Source of the DNA: Heliopora coerulea
Lineage: Eukaryota > Cnidaria > Anthozoa > Scleralcyonacea > Helioporidae
DNA: 64,000 nucleotides
Direction: 5' to 3'
Assembly (NCBI GenBank): GCA_030142905.1
Contig: JASJOG010000212.1
Coordinates: forward strand, 434,001-498,000
A program made the translations under genes and the position numbers. Under the pieces are notes generated by a model. It was not told where the DNA came from and ran no database searches. It saw nothing but the letters and a program-made list of their open reading frames with translations. The stretch's first letter is position 1; the number at the start of each line of letters is the position of its first letter. This document shows positions 13,069 through 23,562 of this stretch, piece by piece.

Positions 13069-15178
13069 ATGAAGTTCCAGATAGTTCTGGTAGGTAAAGT
13101 TTGATGTTCTGAGCAGTTTAATTTACCTTAGTATCCACTTTATCGAAGAATTCAAGGTTAGTTATTGTTTTAATTTTCAGTTGCTGGTCGCTCTCGTCAC
13201 TTTTTGTGCGGCTGTGCCTTACAAACGAGCCTCTCATTACGGACGTTATAACCAGTACAAACGTGAACCTGAGAAAGGTAAGTAATCCAAATTAGAAATA
13301 CTTCTAGTTTCTGTTTCGTTGGTTTCTTGTTAAAACAATAGAAACACTAGCTATTTCTTTCTTACTTTCATCCAGGGTCCAAGGACTTGGGCAGGTAAGC
13401 AGTCGGCGTTTTTCGTTCATTATCTGAAATCATTGTGCTTGAAAAGTAACCGTTTAAGCTCTTTTTTTTTCCTAGAGCAAAATTTTCAGTGACCTACGTT
13501 AATTTCTTGCAGCTCTGTTCTATTTGAGTTCCTTTAAACTTCTCGCGTCATTAATAATCCTTCTTTGCTATATACTTTTTCCATTACCCTCACCTCGCTG
13601 CCATCTTGTTTTTGGCTGTATTTAGTACTGCTCTAGTAGACTAACTACTCTTCAAAATGGCTGTGGCATTGCTTGATGGCATTAGTGTCCCGTTCAAAAC
13701 AAAAAAAAAGACAAACCAGAAAAGTGCCGTCCTCTGTCCAAGATCCTAGATCTACTACTCTGATTTAGTAACTAACATTTAATATATAGGTTGTGGAAAA
13801 CCACGTTAACTCATCTTGCTTCCCATGAACTAATATTATTCTCGAGGGGTAAACCAAATTTACATTAACGATATCAATTGAGGCCACAAAAATCGATTGA
13901 GACGAGCACACACCCACGCATGTGGGACGTTACGGTTGGTAGTTTGACTTAAGTGCTCAAATGTCACGGTTATGTGTAGTCGCTCTTGGTGGGGCCCAGA
14001 AGGTATCTGATGTCAGAAGCCATGTACTGTTCAAGTTAAGTACGGAATCGGCTAATTCACCCATAAATTCCTTTATAGGGATCTTGAAAAAGTAGCTGAA
14101 AAAGACGTTGCTAAGACCGTTGTTGATGTTGAGAACGTGTTCAAGAAAGACGTAGAGGTGACTTTGACGTGTTTTCTTCAGGATTTTTAATAGACATTAA
14201 GTGTAATTTTTATTACAATGAAGTTAGGATTCGTTTATGAAGTGAATACGAGCTAGTTGAACTATCATGTTTCTGTGTCATCATTTCGTACGTAGTAAAA
14301 TTCATCATGTCAACATTTCATTTTCCAAAGGAAAAAGAAAAGAACCCCTTGGCAAAGAAATTCGAACTTCTGCTTAGAATTTTCTTTGGTAAGTCAAATT
14401 TGACTACCCACACGTGAAAGACGTGAACGTCGGTTATTTTTAGTAAGCGGTTTCAAATGTGATGCAATCCATTCTTTACAGCCGCACCGCCATCATTTTG
14501 AGCACCAACACTAACTACTCTCATTGTGTTTAATAACACCACTATCGTCACCATCATCACTATCACCATTACCATTTTTACTATCAACATTACCATCATC
14601 ATCACCATTAATGTCATCATCACCATCATTATCACCATAACCATTTTACCATCACCAACATCATCACCATCACCATCACCATCATCATCTACACCATTAT
14701 TTATGTCATCATCGCCATTATTAATCTCATCATTACCATTATCAATTTTACCATCAACATTACCATCATCACATCATTGTTATCATCACACCACCTTGAT
14801 CATCGTCATTACAATTATTCACTCATCATTTCTTTCCGTTTTTTATTGCGTCTGGAAGAAATTGTTAAGGAGCTTGCGAGTGATAAGGGACCTGGTAAGA
14901 GCTATAGATGTTTTCATCTCTATTGAAGTATTTCATGATGAATTAAATAATTTATCTCCGTTGTTGTGCACTACTTAATGGCATCGGATATACCTGAGCT
15001 CTCCTTTCGTGAGTCGGAACTCGATATTAAAATGTCTCTGTCTTTTTTTATTTTTCCAGGAGACATCGATGGTTTTAAGAAGGAAGTCGAGAAAGGAAGT
15101 GGAGGAGGAAGTGGAGACGACGAATCCAAATCTCGTAAACTTGACACGAAGAAATGGTTTAAATGGGAAAAGTACTAA
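13069..15178 (+). CDS. Small charged secreted protein (family member 3)
   Basis: Six exons, 13069-13089, 13181-13277, 13376-13394, 14079-14157, 14331-14388 and 15060-15178, give 130 residues with every junction in frame. Start MKFQIVLLLVALVTFCAAVP is a typical signal peptide split by a phase-0 intron after seven codons. The mature part is rich in Lys, Glu and Asp. It contains a Tyr/Arg/Lys segment (KRASHYGRYNQYKRE) with dibasic KR sites, a predicted helix (KVAEKDVAKTVVDVENVF), the exon EKEKNPLAKKFELLLRIFFG, a GSGGGSGDD linker and a basic-aromatic end (KKWFKWEKY). Exon phases 0-1-2-0-1 and the 58-bp fifth exon match the gene at 12-1600. Function unknown. The KR sites could allow proteolytic processing, but no repeated peptide units are seen, so a neuropeptide precursor is not claimed. 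Confidence 0.7.
14526..14830. repeat. CATCAC / CATTAC simple repeat in an intron
   Basis: About 300 bases of interrupted trinucleotide repeat (atc on + strand, gat on -) in the last intron of the charged secreted-protein gene. The long open frames across it are low-complexity artefacts. Confidence 0.9.
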
Positions 15179-18100
15179 GTTGAATTGAATATTACTTGTT
15201 GAAACCTTTCCTATTCTTTTATTCATTTTGATGATTTGATCATTTTTCCATCTCCTTGTTTGTGTAATTAGTATAAAAAGTCAATGAAAAAATAATTAAA
15301 ATTGGAGATAGTTGTCTTGTAGTTGTAACTGACGTTTCTTGTACTGTTTCTGGTATTTTACTATCAGACTGAAAATAAATCATTTGAAAATTATAAATCT
15401 TAAGGAACACCTGAAGAAGATTTGTAACAAAGTCAATATTTGTGACTACATGGATCTTTATATCCAGACAACAAACTGAGAATAGTTTTGTCCCTGAAAT
15501 GATGGATGAAATATCACAATAAGAATATATTTCATCAGTTACCAAAACACTATGACTTATATTCAGAAAAACAAGTCGAAGCCAGTTTTGTCTTTTCAAC
15601 CAACTTCGATATGTTCAGGTAGAGATGTATATTCTGGGTGTAGTCCGTCTGACTAGGGATGATGATATTGTTATAATCATGGTGAATCAAAAAGGAAGAG
15701 GAATAAGAATGTATTATCTGTCCCAAGACGGACTATATGTAGCATATTCGCGTTATTTATTTTAGATTAAGGTGATACCTACTGTATATAAAGCGAAAAA
15801 ATTGAACTACTAAATGAAACTTAATTTAAGTTTATTTTGACATGGTGGCCTTTCAGTTAACTGATTTTCAAAGACAATCAAACCACAGACAATCGAAGGA
15901 CATGGTTCAGAAATTTTCGATTCAATATTTTCGATCACGTTCATGCAGAGCCCCAAGGTTCAACACGATATTTGGCGTAATACAGCAATACGCCAGTCGA
16001 AAGGTTTGAGTCCAGTCTCACTTCAACTATTTTAATATTAATGGCTTAACACAAAATATTTGGACACGGTGAGTGGTCTTCAGTTTCATTAACGTTGTTT
16101 GCCGGCCGCTTTGAAAGTTCTCAAACCACGCTTAGATTGACCACGACACGAATGTTTGTGTGCTCTTACTCGAAACCAGCAAACTATGAATGTTTCCTTC
16201 GGTAGCTCGTCGGGACATGCGAAGTGTTTTGAAATAAAGTAATAAAACTTTATTCTTCAGCATACTGAGTGACATTTGCAATCCGTGGGAAAAACTGAAA
16301 CGTACATTCCATCAAGCCGATATGATAAAAAGCAAGACAATTTAAAAACAAAAAGTTAAAAGGTTGGTAGATTGCCGAATTTATGATAAAGAATTCTAAC
16401 GTTTCGAGCTATGGTCCTTCGTCAGAGAGTGAAACGAGTTCAGAACTCGTTTCACTCTCTGACGAAGGACCATAGCTCGAAACGTTAGGATTCTTTATCA
16501 TAATTTCGGCAGTCTACCAACCTTTTGATTTTTTGTGCTGTTTTATGCTGCATACGCAGCATCCTATTTCTATAATCATTTAAAAACACGATCTCAAAAC
16601 GAGCCACTCTTATCTTTGCTATATACAACAACCAACTAGCGTGTCTGTGCAGCCTCTGATTAAGATTTCAGAAAAAAAATATTGGAAAACTATGTATTCA
16701 CCTGCTGACCAAAGTTATTGAGTATACAAGCGTCGAAAAATTATTTAAATTTGGAGACGTTTTCTTGTTCCAAACGTTATTCGTGTTTCTTTTTTCGTTT
16801 AAATTCACAACCCGAAACTTTTTCATCATTTACTATGTCATGTCGCGTGGTCGCGTTTCAAGTTTTAATCCACGAATATTTAGTTACATAAACAGCAAAG
16901 GGGTTGATGTCTTATTTCTATTTCAATAGCATGAATAAATTTAGTTTTAATAGTAAATACAGTCGATGATAAATTTTCAGTCATAAACTAAACAAAAGCT
17001 CAAGGAAAGTCCACGATTTAAATAATTGCTATTTCTATTATCTTTCTTGTTTGTCACAATTAGTATCAGATTTTGATATTTTTTTTCCTGATCAGTTGGT
17101 CTAATATTCAGCTGCTCAGTATCTTTAATTTTCAATCGTGATTCAATAAATAACCATCATTACAGAGCAAGTGCAAATTTAAACTTGAATTGGTCCTGGT
17201 TTGTTATTAAAGAATTAACGTAATAAATGACTTATTAATCAAATAATTTGTTATTTTCCTTAGATGTTCATCCAAGCTTATTAATGAACACCTGTCTTCA
17301 AATCTGTCTGTGGCTTTGTGGTTGTCTTCAGTGAGTTACCCGCTGTCATTGACATTCGGACTTCTTACAATACCAGCGAATGGTTCAGTGACTAACATGA
17401 TTGATTCCTTGAACTAACAGGTGAGTAGTGTGGTAGATGGCCAAAATACATGTCACGTTATTAAGTCGTGTGTAAAGTATTCTTCCATTTTCGGACTACA
17501 TTCCGACTGCTTTCTTCCGGACATCTCCAGGGGGACGAAGCTCTTCAAATAGACATGCCATTCCAGACCGGCAGGAAATTTGAGCTGTAAATCGTGATAG
17601 TCGGTTTTAACATAGTATGATATTCCATTCCGAAAATTTACGCGAAACTATAACATAAGCTGTTAGGAGGAAAAAAGGTACTTAGTTTATTTAATAAAAA
17701 TTATTGTACCATAGATTAAAAGTAACCTGTCGAGAAATGTGATAAAATATAAGTTTAAGATTAATTTCAAATGGAGAATACTGTAAAATCTCGAAGATAT
17801 TTTTCGGTGAAGAGTGACTATTCTTTCATATTTTACCAAGGAATACTAACGCCACTGTTGATCCGTTGACGACGTATTGTTGCTTTCAAGAATGTAAACA
17901 TACCACATGGCAAGTTCATTCCTCTGATGACCAGTGACAACTTTCGGACAGTTTGAAAACTGGCCGCAATTTTGTTCCAAGGCATCTGGTTAACTCTTTA
18001 AGTACAAATTGGGGTCAAAATGACCTGGCAAAAAGCAGAAGAACCAGTGAGTGAACAAAGGAAAAACAAAGAGAGAACAAAGAACAAAAGGAACAAAATT

Positions 18101-18406
18101 CAGGCGTTAAAGAGTTAAGCCCGCTACTTGGCGGTCAGCGGATACAAAGATAACGGGCAAAATTCCCATCTGTCTACACAGATTTTCGGATTACCGTTGT
18201 TTGTTTGGTATTAACGTTGTTTAACAAACTGATGTTCTTACTAAAGTGTTTCATCGTTTCGCAGTTTACTGACGCGAATTTAGAGAACTTAGGATTAAAT
18301 TAGAGATGGATGAGAATGTTTCAAAGATGTTTCGTCGTAAACATCACTTCTATTTCTAGCACAACGTCGTTTGATAATTACGGCTAACATCTTGTTTAAT
18401 TCAATC
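15179..18406. other. Intergenic, foldback repeat only
   Basis: 3' flank of the charged secreted-protein gene, with AATAAA at 15374-15379, a 227-bp foldback insertion (16351-16577) and AT-rich sequence upstream of the LicD-type gene. The open frame 15240-15599 (minus) has no motif. No gene seen. Confidence 0.6.
16340..16588. mobile_element. Foldback (palindromic) element, copy 1
   Basis: Two arms of about 70-80 bases, roughly 16358-16440 and 16441-16524, are near-perfect reverse complements meeting at gagttcagaactc. The arms carry the phrase gaaggaccatagctcgaaac, also recognisable in the copy at 24366-24478. The insert is bounded by an 11-bp direct repeat atttaaaaaca at 16340-16350 and 16578-16588, a candidate target-site duplication. 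No coding capacity. MITE-like or snap-back retro-insertion. Confidence 0.65.
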
Positions 18407-19126
18407 ATGGTACTTTTTCAAAGCCTTGTCAGAATGCGACGATCTCGCCGGAGATGGAGGTGTTGGCTTTTTATCATATTAATGTACGTTTGTATTACAT
18501 TCCTCAGTTTCCAATTACAACATCCTATGTATTTCAGAAAATTTCGCAATGTCAAAATGACCAGAGAATGTACGTCGGTTGAATTGCTTCAAGAAGTTGT
18601 TGAACTTACTCATGAAGTTCATTCCATTCTCTCCCAGTTGAATATTACTCATTTTCTTCTGTATGGTTCACACTGGGGTGCCTTACGAGTTGGAGGCCCT
18701 CTGCCGTGGGATGACGACGCTGATTTAGGAATTATAGCTGATGACAGTTTCATGTCCTTGTCCGAAGAGGAATTCGTCAATGTATTTGCAAGGAAAGGAA
18801 TGAACGTTACAAATAATATGGCTCAAAAAACTTCCCTGAAATTGGATAGAGGTGCAGCGCATGTAGATGTTATGGTTTATTATGATCACAATGGTCTGAT
18901 GAAACGCAAAGGATGGGAACCGTTCCTCATACCAGTTCATTACCGACTGCATCATAGCTTTCCAACATGGGTGGTAAAAACACCACCATCACTACCCAAA
19001 ATGCAGTTTGGTAACTTCAATATCAGTGTGCCAAGAGGTGGTCGTGAGATCATGAAATACTTATATCGCTATAACTGGTGGAAGGATTATGAGCCAGATA
19101 ATCAGTGTGAACCAATATTATGGTAG
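18407..19126 (+). CDS. LicD/fukutin-type type II membrane protein (copy 1)
   Basis: A single-exon 239-residue protein. A short basic cytoplasmic tail (RMRRSRRRWR) precedes one membrane span (about residues 19-35, LFIILMYVCITFLSF). The lumenal domain carries the LicD/fukutin nucleotidyltransferase-fold signature: LLYGSHWGALR, then PWDDDADLGI with Asp102-104, and a second acidic site in HVDVMVYY near residue 154. This family includes bacterial LicD phosphocholine transferases and animal fukutin/FKRP ribitol-phosphate transferases of the Golgi. The donor and acceptor for this protein cannot be read from sequence. ATG 18407 was chosen because the open frame upstream begins only with a TTG; Met at 18434 is an alternative. 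It is a paralogue of the minus-strand gene at 34799. It is shorter than fukutin, so I call family only. Confidence 0.8.
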   Translation: MVLFQSLVRMRRSRRRWRCWLFIILMYVCITFLSFQLQHPMYFRKFRNVKMTRECTSVELLQEVVELTHEVHSILSQLNITHFLLYGSHWGALRVGGPLPWDDDADLGIIADDSFMSLSEEEFVNVFARKGMNVTNNMAQKTSLKLDRGAAHVDVMVYYDHNGLMKRKGWEPFLIPVHYRLHHSFPTWVVKTPPSLPKMQFGNFNISVPRGGREIMKYLYRYNWWKDYEPDNQCEPILW

Positions 19127-21757
19127 CTAATGGATATGATTAGTGGCAAGTTTCATGTATGTATTTCATGGTTATGGCACTATGTTCAAACAACTTCTTG
19201 TAATATCTTTAACATTTTAATTTGCTTGCAACATTTTTATGGAATGCCAGTTAATATTTACAACTTTGTTTTGTTGATCCACGTTTGCCTGTGTAATATC
19301 CAAAATCCCTAAACCCCCACCAAAAAAAACCTCCTTTCATCTTATTTCACTGGTAACTAAGCTGAACATAGTATCTTGCTCATCCAACTAGTGTTCTGTA
19401 TCAGGAAAACTTTACCTGAAAACATGAATGTGTTGACCAAGGTCACAGGTCAAGGTTCATTCAGGAGAGACTGAGGGCAACATTTTCCCCTACATGGACC
19501 AACATGTGGTAAATCACATAATTATTTTTTCCTTGAGTAAAGTTTCCCTCTCTCTGAAGGAATGGACTCCTTTCTGGTGGGTTTAGTCTGCCAACAAGGT
19601 AAGTTCTGTAAAAAGAAAAGAAATGGATCACTTGTTAGTGAACCAGAAGGCCTAAGTAGAAAGAATTACAGACCAGATATTAGTAAAGTTTTCACAGTTG
19701 CTACCTGATATTTTCAGTTTTTTGTTATGAAGTATGACATAAGATAAATACCTTGCCTTGAAAACCACTTACCAGTCTGGGATTTATTCCTGTCAACAGC
19801 TGGGAAAGGGTTTTTAAGGTGAGGTCTTGCAATCTTCTATGTCTTACTTAGATTTAAAACATTCTTGCTACAAATCCAGAACTGTCAAACCAGAAGTTAG
19901 TAAATTAGTATCAGATAATTATGTGAGTTTGACTTCAAAATGAGTTGGGGTTAATATTGAGATACAGGTTGATAGCATTTAATGTGGAAGTTTTTCTTCT
20001 TAGATTTCTACCTAAATACAAGTATTTTGTTTAATTTACTAAGTTGTTAAACACTTAAGTAACAGTTCTTGTTTTTGTTTTGTTTTTTGGTTTTTAGAAG
20101 ATGTAAACTGGAGTCACAGAACTACTAAAGTCTATTATATTATATACAACTGGAGTTAGTTATTAGCCAGCAGTTTTTTCACTGTGATGTACAGGTATAT
20201 GAGAAACTTACAGCTACAAAAAATTTAACTTTTTTTATGTTGGATATCTAGTATATTGTATGAAAGTTTGACTTATGCTATGAAACAGTGATATACATTT
20301 ACATGATTTCATATGTTTAAAATAATTTTGTAAAACATTTCACATCATGAACATGTTGATAAACCATTTCAACCTGTATTGCTTTCATTTATTAACAATA
20401 CCTGCATTTATTTTTATATGTACATTTACCAGTAAGATTGAGCAGCCTCTACTGCAGCTTGCCTACAATTTTTTGATCTGGGGCTGCGACTGTTTCCAAA
20501 CCTGGATTTGAATACATGATTAAATGGATTGATGGGTTAATGGATGAGTGAATGGATGGACAAATGAATGGATGACCAAATGAGAGCAATATTTATTTTA
20601 GGGTTAAGTTATCTGTTGTGCATCTCACTCATCATATAATGTAGTTCTGTTCATGGATGCGTATCTTGGTAATCAGCCCCCCCCCAAAAAAATCTGCTGA
20701 AGTCTTACAACATGTAATACAAAGATGCAATGTGTTCACAAGAAGCATTTGCCCCTCACCAGCCACAATCACATGAGGCGAAGTCGATATCAGATGAGGG
20801 AGATTCTAATCTCATCAAGAGTTTGTTCATGCAATCTCTTCTCTATCTGGTGAGCAATTACAATTAAGCAAAAGTGTGTTATAACCTTGCGTAAATGAGT
20901 TGCTGCGATCCCTTGCGCTTCTTGTTTTGCCTATCTTTATGTGTTTTGGTGTCTTACTTGACTAGCCAATCATACGCATTAGTGTCATATCAGGAACGTA
21001 TATCATTCAAAATTTTAAGAATAAGCAAACCACGACATTAAAGGGCGTCACTTTGAGTGATCACTTGAGCTCATAAGGTTGTCATTCAATTTTGTTTTAT
21101 CCTTTCTTGCGTGCAGATGATTAAGTATGTGGGTCGGAAATGGTGCAGTCACAATATGGTCTTTACCACAAACATTCACCAAGATAATGAGCAGCGCTGT
21201 ACTGTACTTCTGACAATTTTTACACATTACAGAGTTCTCTCACAATGTCTTCAACCAATAATTAATTCCTCTTTCCGGAGAGAAACGAAAACAGGAATTA
21301 ATTACGAAAAAAAGACACACGTTTGTTTTGTAATGACACAAATTACTAACTCCTTTTAGCTGACAAAAATAATGATGAAAACAAGGTTGGAACAAAAGCA
21401 TTCCACGTATTTAAATTGACTTCACAAATTGTTACATTTTCATGGTTTTGCACCTTGGAAAGCGTCAACTTTGTCGTTCGAAATTAAAAACATGCCTCTT
21501 TGATATATTTGGATTGAGGGCTCCTTTGATGTTTGCGAAAGGTCTACAATACATATTTACACAGAGGAGTCTGTATCTAACTCAAAATAACATTTGGCAT
21601 TAAGTAATTTTACAATTGGGATGACTTGGTTGCAAAAGTTGACAATTGAAACTGGGAATTGGTCAATTTTTAAAGAGTAATTTTACAGTACTGATAATAA
21701 GTTCCATTTATTTTTACTGCAATTTTGGCCCTACTTTGTTTCTATGGCTCCTTGATC
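19127..21757. other. Intergenic / 3' flank, no gene seen
   Basis: AT-rich sequence with a short degenerate ATGG-type repeat (about 20520-20580). Open frames such as 19130-19312 and 21111-21359 are short and featureless. Confidence 0.6.
20518..20585 (+). repeat. Degenerate (ATGG/ATGA)n microsatellite
   Basis: Interrupted tetranucleotide pattern (atggattgatgggttaatgg, then gaatggatggacaaatg). Non-coding. Confidence 0.75.
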
Positions 21758-22309
21758 TTAAGTGTTTCGAGTTCCCAGTTGATATTTCCTGTAAATTTTC
21801 TCATAGTTATTTGTCATCATTACCCTGTTTACTTCCATGACATTCCTACTACTTGATGAACTGTTCTTCATCATCAGGTGTCCTCGTAAGTCCTTTTCTT
21901 GCTTTTTTTTACATTTTTGTACTCCGCCTGCCACAGATACGGCCATGGGGGAGTTAAGAAGCTTTGACTGATGAACTCTTAAAATTTCTGTATCAACGGC
22001 GCTGCTAAGTCCATTTTGTTCAAACTTTTCAGGTGGTAGACATTTGTCAATATTTATGCCCTCTTTCTTTGTCTGATCATTTTTCACATACTTAAAGACT
22101 CCATCTCCAAGGGAATAACCAGCTTCCTGCTTCTTCATGCCCCGTCTATCTTTATTCTTTATTCTCTTCAAGTACTGACTTTGAGGTCTTGTGAACCCCA
22201 ACACCTTTGTCATCTCTTTTCTTTCATCAGGTGTCCTCCGTAATGGACTGTCACCGACCAAATGGCTTTCGTTCACCCATTTTATAGTTCTTACCGAAGC
22301 TTTCTCCAT
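21758..22309 (-). CDS. Hypothetical lysine-rich single-exon ORF
   Basis: An uninterrupted 183-codon frame from ATG at 22309 to TAA. The product is basic and hydrophilic, with no signal peptide or membrane span. It starts MEKASVRTIKWVNESHLVGD, has a patch SQYLKRIKNKDRRGMKKQE, a serine run (NSSSSSRN) and ends KYQLGTRNT. I recognise no family. Length and lack of simple repeats in an AT-rich region make chance less likely but do not exclude it. It diverges from FAF2 with 1.25 kb between starts, so a shared promoter is unlikely. It could be an exon of a larger minus-strand gene or a cytoplasmic/nuclear protein of unknown role. Confidence 0.45.
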   Translation of the reverse strand: MEKASVRTIKWVNESHLVGDSPLRRTPDERKEMTKVLGFTRPQSQYLKRIKNKDRRGMKKQEAGYSLGDGVFKYVKNDQTKKEGINIDKCLPPEKFEQNGLSSAVDTEILRVHQSKLLNSPMAVSVAGGVQKCKKKQEKDLRGHLMMKNSSSSSRNVMEVNRVMMTNNYEKIYRKYQLGTRNT

Positions 22310-23562
22310 TACTTCTCATTTCTACCGGGTACAGAGAAGCTGGCAAAGTTCCAACCAAACAAAATACTTTGTTTCGTAGTTACGTCGAATTACCACCAGT
22401 GCTTACCACCTGTCTTTTTCAATTTGGTATGGCTTTTTTTCATTTTTATTATTTTTTTTTACTTACCAAAACAGGTAGACATGCATTAGGAGAAATCTAT
22501 GTCATTGGAATGGATTCTAACATTTCAATGAAAAAACCCATCAGGACCATAAAATAACTTTTTGAGTATGAATTATTGTTTGAAGCTATTATAATCCGGA
22601 CGTTTTTGAACGAAGCAGACAACTTGAAAGATACAAAACAAACAACAGCCCGAAGATGAGCGACTTGCAAAACCCAAGACTCGAATTAGGAACTAGAAGA
22701 CAAAGTTTGATAGCAATTCTTCGTCTTAATTTCAAAGACATCGTATTTTGGTCCACAATCTCTTCGAAATGTACGATGAGATTTTATCAATTAAAATTGT
22801 TGTCTTGTTTTTAATTCGAATCTTGCCTTTTTACAAAATAAAGATGTCAGTTTCAGGCCATCTTTTAAGCAATTGGGTATAAACTAAAGTAACTTATTCG
22901 CAGGGCACTACAAGGTTATTTATCCAAGTCACCAAGAAACCCCTTGAAAACCTACGAGAATAAGGGAAACGAACTCAATTCATTACATCCTTTTTCCTTG
23001 CTTACATCCCGTGAAACAAGCGAAATTCAACTCGGGAATATTGCAAACTACTCATGAACAGGTGTTCGTGCTGGTGGGCTGGAGCACCCCCTTAGTCCGG
23101 AAAAACTTCATTTTGGGTGGCAAATCAATGACATTTTCAAGGCAATCGCGAATTGCGACAAAAATAATTTAAATATACGGTGAAATACGAGATTATCAAA
23201 ACGTGTAATGATTTTTCATGCAGGAAAAGAAGCACCCGAAATTTGGTCTCTGCTCATACATGATGAAAATATAATTAGTAAAATAATCTATTTCCAAATA
23301 CGGCTTTGTGCATATGCAGCATGATTTTCCAGATGTTATTAATAAAAACAATTAAACAAAAACCCAGAAATACTGCCATTTTGTTTCTCTGTACTGCTGG
23401 CATACGAGCTTCAAGTTTCAGGGGAGTCAATTAGATTTCCAGAATAACAAATACTTTACGAGAAATTTTTAGTAAATAGCAAGAAAGTAGAAAAAAGGAA
23501 TCGAGCGCCATATTAACCCATGCAAAAGCCGTAGGACTGGCGCCCAGTCTGTAATTTTCAAT
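22310..23562. other. Spacer between hypothetical ORF and FAF2
   Basis: AT-rich spacer that should contain the FAF2 promoter. No TATA box at a convincing distance and no other gene. The FAF2 start context aatATGGCGG is good. Confidence 0.5.

Noticed and set aside
12706..13097. Open frames just upstream of the charged secreted-protein gene, with a Cys-rich bit (PCECGHKEYVN)
   Set aside because: Fragments lie in different frames, with stops and no supporting splice sites; the signal peptide ATG at 13069 is in another frame.
14526..14978. 150-codon Ile/Thr-rich open frame
   Set aside because: Simple CATCAC-type repeat inside an intron.
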